DNA of 64,000 bases from Rudanella paleaurantiibacter (lineage in GTDB: Bacteria > Bacteroidota > Bacteroidia > Cytophagales > Spirosomataceae), in assembly GCF_009184635.1 (NCBI RefSeq), contig NZ_WELI01000001.1:1178001-1242000 (forward strand). Reading direction: 5' to 3'. Positions 1 to 9,209 of this stretch are shown here, in pieces; position 1 is the stretch's first letter; each line of letters opens with the position of its first letter. The position numbers were made by a program, and so were the translations under genes. The notes under the pieces are model-generated. The model was not told the origin of the DNA and ran no database searches. It worked only from the letters and a program-made list of their open reading frames with translations.

Positions 1-1024
1 CTCTGGTATCATTATCCTGGCCGCTACCAACCGCCCTGATGTACTCGACTCAGCGCTGCTGCGCCCCGGCCGTTTCGACCGGCAGATCAGCATCGACAAG
101 CCCGATATTGTGGGTCGTGAGGCTATCTTTAAGGTGCACCTGAAGCCGCTCAAGCTGCATTCGGATGTTGACCCGAAAGACTTGGCCGCTCAGACACCCG
201 GTTTTGCCGGTGCCGAAATCGCCAACGTGTGTAACGAAGCGGCCCTGATTGCGGCCCGTCGGGACAAGGAGTCTATTCAGATGATCGATTTCCAGGACGC
301 TATGGACCGGGTAATTGGTGGTTTGGAGAAGAAGAATAAGCTTATTTCGCCGGAGGAAAAAGAGATTGTGGCGTATCACGAAGCGGGTCATGCCGTAGCC
401 GGCTGGTATCTCGAACATGCCGATCCCCTCGTGAAGGTGACCATTGTACCGCGTGGTGTGGCCGCTTTGGGCTACGCGCAGTATCTGCCCCGTGAGCAGT
501 ACTTGTACCGCACTGAGCAACTGCTCGACGAAATGTGCATGGCGCTGGGTGGTCGGGCCGCTGAAGATCTGGTCTTCGGTAAAGTATCGACCGGTGCCCT
601 GAGCGATCTGGAGCGCATCACCAAATTGGCGTACAGCATGGTAACCATGTACGGCATGAACGACAAGATTGGCAACGTATCGTTCTACGATTCGAAGCAG
701 TCGGAGTACGCGTTCAACAAGCCGTATTCGGAAGAAACCGCCAAGCATATCGACGAAGAAGTGCGTAAGATTGTCGATGAGGCTTATCAGCGTACTAAAA
801 ACCTGCTCGCCGACAAGCGCCAGGCTCTGGAGATTATTTCGCAGGAGCTGTTGTCGAAAGAGATTTTGTACCAGGCAGATCTGGAGCGTCTGATTGGGCG
901 TCGTCCGTTTGAGCGTGACACGGCGTATCAGGCTTACAAGAAGCGGGGCGAAGAAGTGAAGGAGGAAATTGGGCCGGAATCAAAGCCTGCCCAAACCGAA
1001 CCCGAATCGTTACCGCAGATCTAA
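1..1024 (+). CDS. ftsH: FtsH ATP-dependent zinc metalloprotease, 3' part (cut by window start)
   Basis: This is the C-terminal part of the membrane-anchored AAA+ protease that degrades misfolded and regulatory membrane proteins. The frame is open from base 2. The first codons carry the AAA second region of homology (ATNRPDVLDSALLRPGRFDR, with the arginine-finger region). The peptidase domain follows, with the zinc motif HEAGH at bases 377-391 and the downstream acidic ligand region LGGRAAEDLVFG. The tail is charged and Pro/Glu-rich, ending at TAA 1022-1024. The N-terminal membrane segments and Walker A lie upstream of the window. GTG 110 is an internal codon, not a start. A strong terminator follows directly. 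Confidence 0.97.
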   Translation, partial: SGIIILAATNRPDVLDSALLRPGRFDRQISIDKPDIVGREAIFKVHLKPLKLHSDVDPKDLAAQTPGFAGAEIANVCNEAALIAARRDKESIQMIDFQDAMDRVIGGLEKKNKLISPEEKEIVAYHEAGHAVAGWYLEHADPLVKVTIVPRGVAALGYAQYLPREQYLYRTEQLLDEMCMALGGRAAEDLVFGKVSTGALSDLERITKLAYSMVTMYGMNDKIGNVSFYDSKQSEYAFNKPYSEETAKHIDEEVRKIVDEAYQRTKNLLADKRQALEIISQELLSKEILYQADLERLIGRRPFERDTAYQAYKKRGEEVKEEIGPESKPAQTEPESLPQI

Positions 1025-1037
1025 TGTGATACATTAC

Positions 1038-1068
1038 AAAAAGCCGCCCCAAACCGGGGCGGCTTTTT
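1038..1068 (+). terminator. Bidirectional intrinsic terminator after ftsH
   Basis: An 8-bp perfect GC stem GCCGCCCC/GGGGCGGC (1043-1050 with 1056-1063) has the loop AAACC. It is flanked by five A on the left and five T on the right, so it can act on both strands. Its reverse complement recurs at 1557-1582. Confidence 0.85.
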
Positions 1069-1136
1069 GTATTTTAGCTGCTGCGTCATCTAAATGGAGC
1101 ACTAGTTGCGAAAGAGCAGATTAGATAACGACTACA

Positions 1137-1502
1137 ATGAAAACGGCAGCTTTACTTTTTGGGCTATTGTTTATGTTGGGTTGCCGCTCGACTGAATGGA
1201 CACCAACTCTACTCCGGGTGGCAAACGTTGCTGCCGATACCAGTTTTCATTTGGATAAAACGGCCGGAAGCAAGGTGCCCAGAATTACACTTTGTGCCGT
1301 AGGCTATTTGGACGATTCTGCATCTATCATCCTAGTAAACCCCCGCCAGCCGGAAAAACTATATTGGCGTGTTTTCAGCTTGCCTAAAGGAAGAATTGAT
1401 TCTTTAAAAAGCGTATTTGATTACTATGACTTTGATGTAAATATTCATTATCAGTCTCAGCGTGTAAGGCGAGGTAACTTAAGGGTGGTTGTTAAATACT
1501 AG
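1137..1502 (+). CDS. Small hypothetical lipoprotein
   Basis: A 121-residue protein with a type II signal peptide: MKTAALLFGLLFMLGC fits a lipobox (MLGC), so the mature protein would be lipid-anchored from about Cys16. The remaining ~105 residues contain no motif I recognise. The end is basic (SQRVRRGNLRVVVKY), suggesting a single small beta-rich domain. Base composition is visibly more AT-rich than the neighbours. The gene stands alone between two terminators with the same stem in mirror orientation, so it looks like a self-contained, perhaps recently acquired, unit. Function unknown. Confidence 0.7.
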   Translation: MKTAALLFGLLFMLGCRSTEWTPTLLRVANVAADTSFHLDKTAGSKVPRITLCAVGYLDDSASIILVNPRQPEKLYWRVFSLPKGRIDSLKSVFDYYDFDVNIHYQSQRVRRGNLRVVVKY

Positions 1503-1556
1503 TTAAGTTCTTAAAAAGCCTCTGGCTACAGGTGAGTGCCCGCCGGAAATGCTATA

Positions 1557-1583
1557 GCCGCCCCGGTTTGGGGCGGCTTTTTT
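1557..1583 (+). terminator. Intrinsic terminator after the small lipoprotein gene
   Basis: The 8-bp stem GCCGCCCC/GGGGCGGC (1557-1564 with 1570-1577) has the loop GGTTT, followed by six T. Over 26 bases it is the exact reverse complement of the terminator after ftsH, including the loop. Confidence 0.85.
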
Positions 1584-1589
1584 ATGCCT

Positions 1590-2111
1590 TTAAATTACCT
1601 TTTTCAGGATAACCATGCCTCGGCGCTCTTCTTTCATCTGAGGGAAGTCGAGCAGTACGGTGCCGCAGGTTTCGAATCCTACCCGGTTGTAGAACTGAAG
1701 CGCATCACTCGTGTCCATCGCCTTTAGCCACAATACCGTTTTACCTCGTTCACGGCCCAGATTCTCGGTAAATGTGAGCGCGGCCCGACCAACACCCTGC
1801 CCCGTTACCCGTCCAATCAGATAAATGCGCTCCAGTTCAAAACTATGCGCGTCGGTAGTGCCCGGTAGCGGATTGTCGGGATTGATTTTCAGGAAGCCCA
1901 CAGGCTCCCCGTCCAGGCTTACCAGAAAAAACAAGGCTGTAGGATCGGCCAATTCGGCAGATAGTACCGCCGGGTCAAACGAGCGTTTCATGTACCATTC
2001 TCCCCGGTCGTACCAGTAATCGAGGTAGTGATCGCGGTAGGCACGGAGCGCAATTTCAGAAAGGGCAGAGGAGTCGGCCGGCGTAAGCGGAGTTATTTGT
2101 ACGGAGGGCAT
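1590..2111 (-). CDS. GNAT family N-acetyltransferase
   Basis: A 173-residue single-domain GNAT protein. It should transfer an acetyl group from acetyl-CoA to an amine; the substrate cannot be read from sequence. The acetyl-CoA pyrophosphate-binding region is VTGQGVGRAAL (Q-x-x-G-x-G/A pattern) around residues 103-113, preceded by the beta-strand ELERIYLIG. The C-terminal NRVGFETCGT is the usual 'F/YxxxGF' end of the fold. The protein has typical length, starts at ATG and has no partner gene. It converges on the lipoprotein gene at its left. Confidence 0.88.
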   Translation of the reverse strand: MPSVQITPLTPADSSALSEIALRAYRDHYLDYWYDRGEWYMKRSFDPAVLSAELADPTALFFLVSLDGEPVGFLKINPDNPLPGTTDAHSFELERIYLIGRVTGQGVGRAALTFTENLGRERGKTVLWLKAMDTSDALQFYNRVGFETCGTVLLDFPQMKEERRGMVILKKVI

Positions 2112-2413
2112 TCGGGTACGAACAAAGACGAAATCGTAGGTAGCTAATCAGGGGTAATTGAAGGGCAAAGTTCGTCGATTAGAGATAAAAAAGGCGTAGG
2201 ATACGGGCCAGACTTTTTGCGTTATGATGAGTGTCTGAATTGGCCGCTTCTTACCTACTAGAAAGAAATTATATGGGCCATGTAATAAGGAAATGGCTAA
2301 AAGAGGATTTATCGGAGAAAATTTAAAAATAGAGTAAGGTGGTTTTTGGGAAAAGTTGTCTTTACTAATATGAAATAGATTTTATCTAAGAAGTCTTTCT
2401 AAACCCCTGCCTT
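2112..2413. other. AT-rich intergenic region, probable promoters for the GNAT and sigma genes
   Basis: These 302 bases lie between divergent genes and are clearly AT-richer than the coding DNA. I see no exact TAnnTTTG box and no hairpin. The word GTTCGTCGATT occurs at about 2170 and again at about 2420, inside the start of the sigma gene. No gene is apparent. Confidence 0.5.
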
Positions 2414-3088
2414 ATGCAAGTTCGTCGATTGGTGGAGTCGGAGGTTGAGGAAACCCAGATGGTATATGCGGAGCCAACCGGGGTGGGCGAGCAGACGAGT
2501 GACCATGCAGACCGGCAGGATACCGAATTTTTTGTCCGGTCGGTGTTTCTCGATAACCCCCGCAAAGGGTGCGAGTTGCTGTTCCGACGGTATCATGGGG
2601 CATTATGTAGCCATGCCGTCCGGTACGTATATTCCAGAGAGGTAGCCGAGGATTTGGTGAGCGATGTTTTTTGCAAATTCTGGAAGACAAAAGCGTACGA
2701 AAATATTACGTCTTCGTACCGGTTTTATCTGTTTCGGAGCGTACGCAACGAAGCCTACAATTACCTGCGGCTCGAATTTCGTGACCTTGATACCATCGAT
2801 ACGGCGGGCGTGCAGGAGGGAGCCTTTAGTCAGCGGCCCGACCAAATTATGCAGTATGAAGAGGTGCTACACAAAGTAGAAGACCTCGTGGAGCGGCTAC
2901 CCCCACAGTGTCGCAAAGTGTTTTTGCTCAGCCGGTTTGAAGGTAAAAAGTATCAGGATATAGCCACTGAGCTGGGGCTATCGGTCAAAACCGTCGAAGT
3001 ACACATTGTAAAGGCATTAAGTCTGGTACGGCGGGGCCTCCGAGATTACTGGCTTGCGGTGCTCCTGACGATGGGGTACGGCTTGTAA
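2414..3088 (+). CDS. ECF-type RNA polymerase sigma-70 factor (FecI-like)
   Basis: A 224-residue sigma factor with region 2 at about residues 45-115 (LLFRRYHGALCSHAVRYVYS, then AEDLVSDVFCKFW) and region 4 at about 155-212 (LPPQCRKVFLLSRFEGKKYQ, then IATELGLSVKTVEVHIVKAL). It lacks region 3, as ECF factors do. The N-terminus is about 30 residues longer than usual, and an internal ATG (MVYAEPT) would give a more standard length. It sits directly before a FecR anti-sigma gene and a SusC with an N-terminal STN domain. That is the standard trans-envelope cascade in which substrate-loaded SusC signals through FecR to release this sigma factor. Confidence 0.92.
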   Translation: MQVRRLVESEVEETQMVYAEPTGVGEQTSDHADRQDTEFFVRSVFLDNPRKGCELLFRRYHGALCSHAVRYVYSREVAEDLVSDVFCKFWKTKAYENITSSYRFYLFRSVRNEAYNYLRLEFRDLDTIDTAGVQEGAFSQRPDQIMQYEEVLHKVEDLVERLPPQCRKVFLLSRFEGKKYQDIATELGLSVKTVEVHIVKALSLVRRGLRDYWLAVLLTMGYGL

Positions 3089-3150
3089 CGGGCGTGGTAT
3101 TGGTTCGCGAAGGAACCCGGAAAGTTGACCTACAAAAGCTGCGAACGCAC

Positions 3151-4155
3151 ATGGGAACAGACATCAACAAAGACTTTATATTCAGGCATTTTGCCCGAAA
3201 AACATCCACGCTTCAGCGCGAACGGATTGCGCAGTGGCTGCGTGACCCCAAAAATGAAGAAACCTACTACCAATGGCTGGAAGAGTGGGAAACCCGGCAT
3301 CCGCAATACATAGCCCCTACAGAAAAAGCCTACGAAAAGTACCGGGCGTACCTGGATACCAACGCTGATACAGCCGAGGGGGCACTCTCAGCGCCGGTAG
3401 TGCCTCTGCACGCAAGCCCGTGGTGGAACCGGCCCTGGTTTATGGCGGCTTCGGTGGTGCTCCTGCTTGGGTTGATGACGTTTCTCCTGCGCGACCGCCT
3501 TCAGTACCAGAACTACCGAACGGTGTATGGTGAAACCCGCACCCTGACGTTGTCTGACGGCAGTAAGGTTCAACTCAACCCCAACTCGAAACTGCGGATA
3601 CCCCGGTGGGGATTCGGTGAGCGCACCCGCGAGGTATGGCTGACGGGTGAGGCCGACTTTTCGGTAACGCACACCCCCAACAACAGCCGGTTTGTGGTCA
3701 AAACCGATAAGAACATGGAGGTAGTGGTGCTGGGGACCGAGTTTTCGGTATTTGCCCGTAGCCGGGGTGCCCGCGTGGCTCTTACCAAAGGGCAGATTCA
3801 GCTGCAATATCGGGAAGGGGAGCAGGCACGTAAACTGCTGATGAAGCCCGGACAGCTGGCCACGTTTGAACCGGGGCGGCACATGGCTTTGTCGGTCGTG
3901 AAGCAGGCCGAGTCCGCGCCCGTTTCGGCCGGAAACCGGTTTGTGTTCGACGAGACGCCCCTGCGTGAAGTGGCCTTCATGCTCGAAGAGCGCTACGGTC
4001 TTCAGGTGCAACTGGGCACACCCGAACTGGCCGACCGCGTGCTGGTAGGTTCCATACAGGCCGGTGACCCCGACCAACTGCTGCAATTTATTTCTGAACT
4101 GCTGGATGTCAACGTAATCCGACAGGGAAACCGAGTGCAATTGACGAGTCATTAA
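3151..4155 (+). CDS. FecR family anti-sigma factor, single membrane span
   Basis: I choose ATG 3151 (MGTDINKDFIFRHFARK) over the upstream in-frame GTG 3094, because it gives the normal FecR N-terminus; the product is 334 residues. In order: a cytoplasmic sigma-binding helical region (about 1-90), one transmembrane helix (about 95-113, WFMAASVVLLLGLMTFLL), a periplasmic FecR beta domain (DGSKVQLNPNSKLRIP, VWLTGEADFSV) and a C-terminal secretin-like domain (DUF4974; FDETPLREVAFMLEERYGLQ). It should hold the preceding ECF factor inactive and take its signal from the STN domain of the SusC that follows 29 bases later. Confidence 0.92.
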   Translation: MGTDINKDFIFRHFARKTSTLQRERIAQWLRDPKNEETYYQWLEEWETRHPQYIAPTEKAYEKYRAYLDTNADTAEGALSAPVVPLHASPWWNRPWFMAASVVLLLGLMTFLLRDRLQYQNYRTVYGETRTLTLSDGSKVQLNPNSKLRIPRWGFGERTREVWLTGEADFSVTHTPNNSRFVVKTDKNMEVVVLGTEFSVFARSRGARVALTKGQIQLQYREGEQARKLLMKPGQLATFEPGRHMALSVVKQAESAPVSAGNRFVFDETPLREVAFMLEERYGLQVQLGTPELADRVLVGSIQAGDPDQLLQFISELLDVNVIRQGNRVQLTSH

Positions 4156-4184
4156 CCCCCAAATACCTAAACCTTACCTTTTCA

Positions 4185-7100
4185 ATGAAAAATCAGTTAC
4201 GAAGGTCCATTCAGTTGGGACTACCGCTCTCTGTTTTGCTGATGGCCGCTCAGCCGGCGTTGTCGCAGGGTGTGTTGCTGGCGAGCAATATGCAGCGTAG
4301 CACCACGCAGGACCATACCAACAACGCTCGTCAGCTCAAAGATGTACTGACTGAGTTCAACAGTCGTTACAAGGTGAATATCCTGTTTGAGCGGGGAGCC
4401 GTGGAAGGGATGGTAGTAGCGCCTACGGCAATTAGACCGAAGGCGGGCGTTGAAGAAAATCTGGATAATGTACTCAGCCCGTTAGGGTTGCGGTACAAAA
4501 AAGTGAATGAGAATTCGTACCTGATTGTCGGTAGCCGGAAAGCTCGCAAAGTGGCCGAAGCCACTCCGTTTGTTCCCGATACTGACCTTCAGTTGCAGGC
4601 TAGTCGGCAGGCTACCCCCGGCACCCGGCCCATGGAAACAGCCGTTCGGCTTCCGAAAGTAGAGCAGGCCGACCGGACTATTACGGGCACCGTGAAAAGC
4701 GAGAGCAACGAGGCCCTGCCGGGTGTAAGTGTGGTGATTAAAGGCACTACACGCGGTACCACGACCGATGCCGAAGGGGCTTTTCGGTTGGGTATTCCTG
4801 ACGAAAACGCGGCCAATACAACCCTGGTGTTTTCGTTTGTGGGCTACACCAATCAGGAAGTTGTAGTGGGAAACCGGTCGGTGATCGACGTACAACTGGC
4901 CCCCGACCAGAAACTGCTCAACGAAGTTGTGGTAGTAGGCTACGGGGTTCAGAAAAAATCAGACCTCACCGGGGCCGTGGGTACCGTAAAGGCCGAAATG
5001 TTGCAGGAACGCCCGGCTGCGTCGCTCAATCAGGGGCTGGCTGGCCGGATTCCGGGCGTCAACGTATCGGTCAACTCAGGTCGTCCGGGCGGCCGGGCGA
5101 ACATCCGAATTCGGGGCAATACGTCGGTGAGTGTGGCAAATAACCCGCTCTACGTAATCGATGGGGTGATCCTGAACGCGTCGGGCCTGACCAACGGGAG
5201 TACCCCCATCGACTACATCAACCCCAACGATATTGCCTCTATCGAAGTCCTCAAAGATGCGTCGGCAACGGCTATTTACGGGGCCCGTGGGGCCAACGGG
5301 GTTATTCTGGTGACCACCAAGCGCGGGAGTACCACGGGTGGGCGTATCACCTACGATACCGACTTCAGCGTGGGGGTGTTGCCGCGTAAAATTCCGCTCC
5401 TGAACTCAAAGGAGTTTTTGATGGTGGAAGACATTGCCTACCAGAACGCTCAGAAATACGACCCTGTGGGTTGGGCAGGTGGCAAATACAAAGACCCTAA
5501 AACTAAGCGTACTAACCCGCTGCTGTTCGATGCGAGTGGTCAACCCCTGTACGACACCGACTGGCAGGATGAGTCGTTTCAGAAAGCCCTCACCCAAAAC
5601 CATCAGTTGTCGTTTTCGGGTGGTAACAGCAAAGACAATTTCGGGGTGTACCTGGGCTACCGGAATGAGAACGGTCTGGTGCGCGAGTCGTACCTGAAAC
5701 GCTATGCTGGTCGGTTTGTGTTTGACAGTCAGCTAAAAAACTGGATTCGGGTGGGTGGCTCACTCAGCTATAACGACCAGAAAGAGAATCAGGTAGACCC
5801 CCTCGGTGCGGGTGGTATCATTGCCATGCGTCAGGTGCTGGAGGCTCTGCCTATTATCCCGGTTAAGTACCCCGACGGCCGTTGGGGCGGCAATGAAGAC
5901 TACCCCGGTATGGAAGGGGGCGGTAATCCGGTCAACATTCTGAAAGAGCGTCTGTTTCTGGTGAACACGCAAACCATGCTGGGCAACGTGTACACCAACA
6001 TCAACCTGACCAAAGACCTGGAACTCCGCACCACGCTGGGTACCAACATCATCAATCAGGGAATCAACGAATACGCGGGCCGCACGCTGAACTACATCTC
6101 GCGGAACCAGGGCGGTACGGCGGCTATCACCAACGAGCGGCACAACTCGTGGCAGTTTGAAAACTACCTGACGTACAACAAGCGGTTTGCCAATCAGCAC
6201 TCGGTTACGGGTCTGTTGGGGCTGGCCTGGCAGCACGTCGACCGGTTTACGAGCCGGGCCGCCACCCAGAACTTCCAGGACGATTACTTCCTGTTCAACA
6301 ACCTCGGTGCGGGTTCGGTACCGCAGGCCCCCAGCTCGTCGGCAGTGGGTTACGGCCTCAATTCGTATTTCGGGCGGGTCAATTACGGTTTGCGCGACAA
6401 ATACCTGTTTACGCTCACGGGCCGGGTGGATGGCTCGTCGAAATTTGGCTCCTCGAACCGGTACGCCTTTTTCCCCTCGGCGGCTTTGGCTTGGCGCGTA
6501 ATTGAGGAAGACTTCATGAAGAACGTGCCGGTCATCTCGAACCTGAAACTCCGCACCAGCTACGGGGTCACGGGTAACTCTGAAATCACGGCTTACCAGG
6601 CGCTGGCGGGTCTGGGCAACTACTCGGTCATTTTTGGTAATGCACGTGCTATTGGCGTAGGCACCGGCCGACTGGCCAACCCCGACCTACGCTGGGAAAA
6701 AACCCATCAGGTCGACGTAGGTCTCGAACTGGGCCTGTTCAACAACCGGCTGTCGCTGGAGCTGGACCTGTACCGCAAACTCACCACTGATATGCTCCTC
6801 AACGCGCCCGTGCCCTTCAGCAGCGGCTACGAAACAGTCGCCAAAAACGTGGGCAGTATGGAAAACCGGGGTATCGAGCTGGCTCTGAACAGTGTGAACG
6901 TCAACACGGGCGGATTTAGCTGGAACACGACGTTCAACATCTCGTTCAACAAAAATAAAGTGCTGGCCCTCACGGGTGGTTCCGACATTTTTGTGGGCTT
7001 CACCATCGTGCGGGAGCAGCAGCCGGTAGGTTCGTATTTTGGGTTTGTACATCAGGGCACCTGGGGTACGGCCGAGGAGTCGCAGGCAGCTAAATACCTC

Positions 7101-7685
7101 AAAAAGCCGGGCGATGTGAAGTACCAGGACGTGAATCAGGACGGGGTTATCAATGACAAAGACCGCGTTATCATCGGGAAGGGTATCCCCGACGGATTCG
7201 GGACGTTGCTCAACAACTTCCGCTACCGCAACTTCGACCTGACCGTTGATCTGCAATTCATGTACGGCAACGATGTCTTGTTCCGCAGCCAGCACTCGGC
7301 CGAAGACCGGCAGGGCATTGCCAACAGTTTCAAGACGGTACTCAACGCCTGGACACCCGAAAACCAGAACACGCCCATTGCGCAGTTCCGACCCGTGTCG
7401 GCAGGGTATAACACCAACGAAGATACCCACCGCGTGCAGGATGGCTCGTTTATTCGGGGGCGTAACCTGTTGCTGTCGTACACGTTCCCGGCTCCCATTG
7501 CCAGTAAGTTGAAGCTGAACCGGTTGCGCGCTTTCGCGTCGGTGCAGAACTTCTTCCTGCGTACCAAATACGAGGGCTACGACCCCGAAGTGTCGACAAC
7601 CGGCAACGCCTTCGATCAGGGTGTAGCCCTGTATGATTACCCCAAGCCACGGGTGTTTATGGCCGGGCTCAACATCGGACTTTAA
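4185..7685 (+). CDS. SusC/RagA TonB-linked outer membrane transporter with STN domain
   Basis: A 1166-residue TonB-dependent transporter. In order: signal peptide (about 1-28), STN signalling domain (about 45-115, ending SYLIVGS), CarboxypepD_reg-like domain (about 165-245, ITGTVKSESNEALPGVSVVI), the SusC hinge NEVVVVGYGVQKKSDLTGAV, plug domain (about 260-370, with IEVLKDASATAIYGARGANG) and a 22-strand-type barrel to the end. The STN domain and the ECF/FecR pair upstream imply sigma-controlled expression. It forms a pair with the SusD 18 bases downstream. With no hydrolase beside it the imported substrate cannot be named; oligosaccharide or peptide are both possible. Confidence 0.95.
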   Translation: MKNQLRRSIQLGLPLSVLLMAAQPALSQGVLLASNMQRSTTQDHTNNARQLKDVLTEFNSRYKVNILFERGAVEGMVVAPTAIRPKAGVEENLDNVLSPLGLRYKKVNENSYLIVGSRKARKVAEATPFVPDTDLQLQASRQATPGTRPMETAVRLPKVEQADRTITGTVKSESNEALPGVSVVIKGTTRGTTTDAEGAFRLGIPDENAANTTLVFSFVGYTNQEVVVGNRSVIDVQLAPDQKLLNEVVVVGYGVQKKSDLTGAVGTVKAEMLQERPAASLNQGLAGRIPGVNVSVNSGRPGGRANIRIRGNTSVSVANNPLYVIDGVILNASGLTNGSTPIDYINPNDIASIEVLKDASATAIYGARGANGVILVTTKRGSTTGGRITYDTDFSVGVLPRKIPLLNSKEFLMVEDIAYQNAQKYDPVGWAGGKYKDPKTKRTNPLLFDASGQPLYDTDWQDESFQKALTQNHQLSFSGGNSKDNFGVYLGYRNENGLVRESYLKRYAGRFVFDSQLKNWIRVGGSLSYNDQKENQVDPLGAGGIIAMRQVLEALPIIPVKYPDGRWGGNEDYPGMEGGGNPVNILKERLFLVNTQTMLGNVYTNINLTKDLELRTTLGTNIINQGINEYAGRTLNYISRNQGGTAAITNERHNSWQFENYLTYNKRFANQHSVTGLLGLAWQHVDRFTSRAATQNFQDDYFLFNNLGAGSVPQAPSSSAVGYGLNSYFGRVNYGLRDKYLFTLTGRVDGSSKFGSSNRYAFFPSAALAWRVIEEDFMKNVPVISNLKLRTSYGVTGNSEITAYQALAGLGNYSVIFGNARAIGVGTGRLANPDLRWEKTHQVDVGLELGLFNNRLSLELDLYRKLTTDMLLNAPVPFSSGYETVAKNVGSMENRGIELALNSVNVNTGGFSWNTTFNISFNKNKVLALTGGSDIFVGFTIVREQQPVGSYFGFVHQGTWGTAEESQAAKYLKKPGDVKYQDVNQDGVINDKDRVIIGKGIPDGFGTLLNNFRYRNFDLTVDLQFMYGNDVLFRSQHSAEDRQGIANSFKTVLNAWTPENQNTPIAQFRPVSAGYNTNEDTHRVQDGSFIRGRNLLLSYTFPAPIASKLKLNRLRAFASVQNFFLRTKYEGYDPEVSTTGNAFDQGVALYDYPKPRVFMAGLNIGL

Positions 7686-7703
7686 TCAGCCTAAACCTGA
7701 ACC

Positions 7704-9209
7704 ATGAAACCAACGATCAATACCCTCCGTCGCGGGCTATTTGCCGTGGCGCTTCTGATAAGCAGTGCGTCCTGCTCCGATTTTCTGGAAGAAACGGACC
7801 TGTCGAACTTCACCGCCGATAATTACTTTACCCGGCCGCAGCACGCTACCAGCGCGGTGAACTCGGCGTATGAATTTCTGAAAACAACCACCGGGGGTGG
7901 CTTCAACGGAGCCCCCTGGATGATGCTGGAGTTTGCCACCGGCCTGGCCAATACCGAGCTGGGGCAGGCGCAGAACAGTATTTTTGTGCGCAACCTGGTT
8001 AACACGTCCGACAACGAATACGGCCGGGTGTACTGGGTGAGTAGCTACAAGGGAATCGGTAACGCCAACCTTGTGATTGCCAAGGTGCCGGGTATTCAGA
8101 TGGACGAAGCCGCCAAAAAACGGGCGATTGGGGAGGCCCGGTTCCTACGGGCTCTGTACTACTTCAATCTGGTGCGGATTTTCGGGAAAGTACCCCTGAT
8201 TACGGAGCCGGTGGAGCTGACTTCCCAAACGCTCTACCCCGAACAGGCTACCGAAGAAGCCGTTTATAAGCAGATTGAGGCCGACTTGGTGGAGGCCGAA
8301 GCCGCCGGTCTGCCCTTAACTGATGCGTCGGGTCGGGTATCGGCCGGGGCCGTTAAGTCGCTGCTGTCGAGTGTGTACCTGACCATGGCGGGCTTCCCGT
8401 TGCAGAAAGGGGCCGAGTACTACAAAAAAGCCGCCGACAAAGCCGCTGAGGTCATCAAGGCGGGTAGCTTTAGCCTGTTTCCGACCTACGACGACCTCCA
8501 CAACCCGGCCCGGAAAAACGTAGGCGAAAACATCTTTATGGTGCAGTTTGCTACGAATATTCAACCATCGGGCTGGCAAACATCTATCATCCCGTACAAT
8601 CAGGGTATCTCGGCATACTCCGACGAAACCGGTGCTATTTTCGCAAACAAGGAGTTTGTTGAATCGTACGAAAAAGGCGATTTGCGGGCGCAGGAGAAAC
8701 AGTTCTACTACCGCACCTATACCCTGAGCAATGACCGCAACACGACGGTCGATCTGGGTGGGTATTACATCTACAAGCATTTCGATACGCAGGCGCACCT
8801 TGTCACGTCGAACAGCGACCTCAACTGGCCCATGATCCGGTTTGCCGAGGTGCTGCTCACCTATGCCGAAGCGGCCAACGAAGCGTCGGGGCCGTCGGCC
8901 GAGGTCTATGATGCCGTTAACCGAATCCGAAGCCGGGCTAAGCTGCCCAATCTGGCCAATCTGACCAAAGAGCAGCTCCGTGAGGCTATCTGGAAAGAGC
9001 GTTGGCACGAGCTGAGCTTTGAAAATAAAACCTGGTTCGATATGGTCCGGCTGCGTAAAGCGTTCAACGTGACCACCAAAACGTTTGAGAACTACGTAGG
9101 ACACAAGTTTTCGTACGGGCCAGTGTTGAAAGAGCGGGAGTTGCTGTTCCCGATACCCACCGCCGAGATTCGGAACAACAGCAAATTGAAGCAAAATGCA
9201 GGGTATTAA
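7704..9209 (+). CDS. SusD/RagB outer membrane lipoprotein
   Basis: A 501-residue substrate-binding lipoprotein that forms the lid over the preceding SusC barrel. It has a lipoprotein signal peptide (LFAVALLISSASC, lipidated at about Cys24), a helical TPR-like N-terminal half and the family hallmarks ARFLRALYYFNLVRIFGKVP, WPMIRFAEVLLTYAEAANE and WKERWHELSFENKTWFDMVR. It ends in the typical LLFPIPTAEI...NSKLKQNAGY. It belongs to the same operon as the sigma/FecR/SusC genes. Two hairpins lie downstream. Confidence 0.95.
   Translation: MKPTINTLRRGLFAVALLISSASCSDFLEETDLSNFTADNYFTRPQHATSAVNSAYEFLKTTTGGGFNGAPWMMLEFATGLANTELGQAQNSIFVRNLVNTSDNEYGRVYWVSSYKGIGNANLVIAKVPGIQMDEAAKKRAIGEARFLRALYYFNLVRIFGKVPLITEPVELTSQTLYPEQATEEAVYKQIEADLVEAEAAGLPLTDASGRVSAGAVKSLLSSVYLTMAGFPLQKGAEYYKKAADKAAEVIKAGSFSLFPTYDDLHNPARKNVGENIFMVQFATNIQPSGWQTSIIPYNQGISAYSDETGAIFANKEFVESYEKGDLRAQEKQFYYRTYTLSNDRNTTVDLGGYYIYKHFDTQAHLVTSNSDLNWPMIRFAEVLLTYAEAANEASGPSAEVYDAVNRIRSRAKLPNLANLTKEQLREAIWKERWHELSFENKTWFDMVRLRKAFNVTTKTFENYVGHKFSYGPVLKERELLFPIPTAEIRNNSKLKQNAGY

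Noticed and set aside
2169-2430. Direct repeat of GTTCGTCGATT as target duplication or operator
   Set aside because: Only 11 bases, one copy inside coding sequence and no element between them; probably chance.
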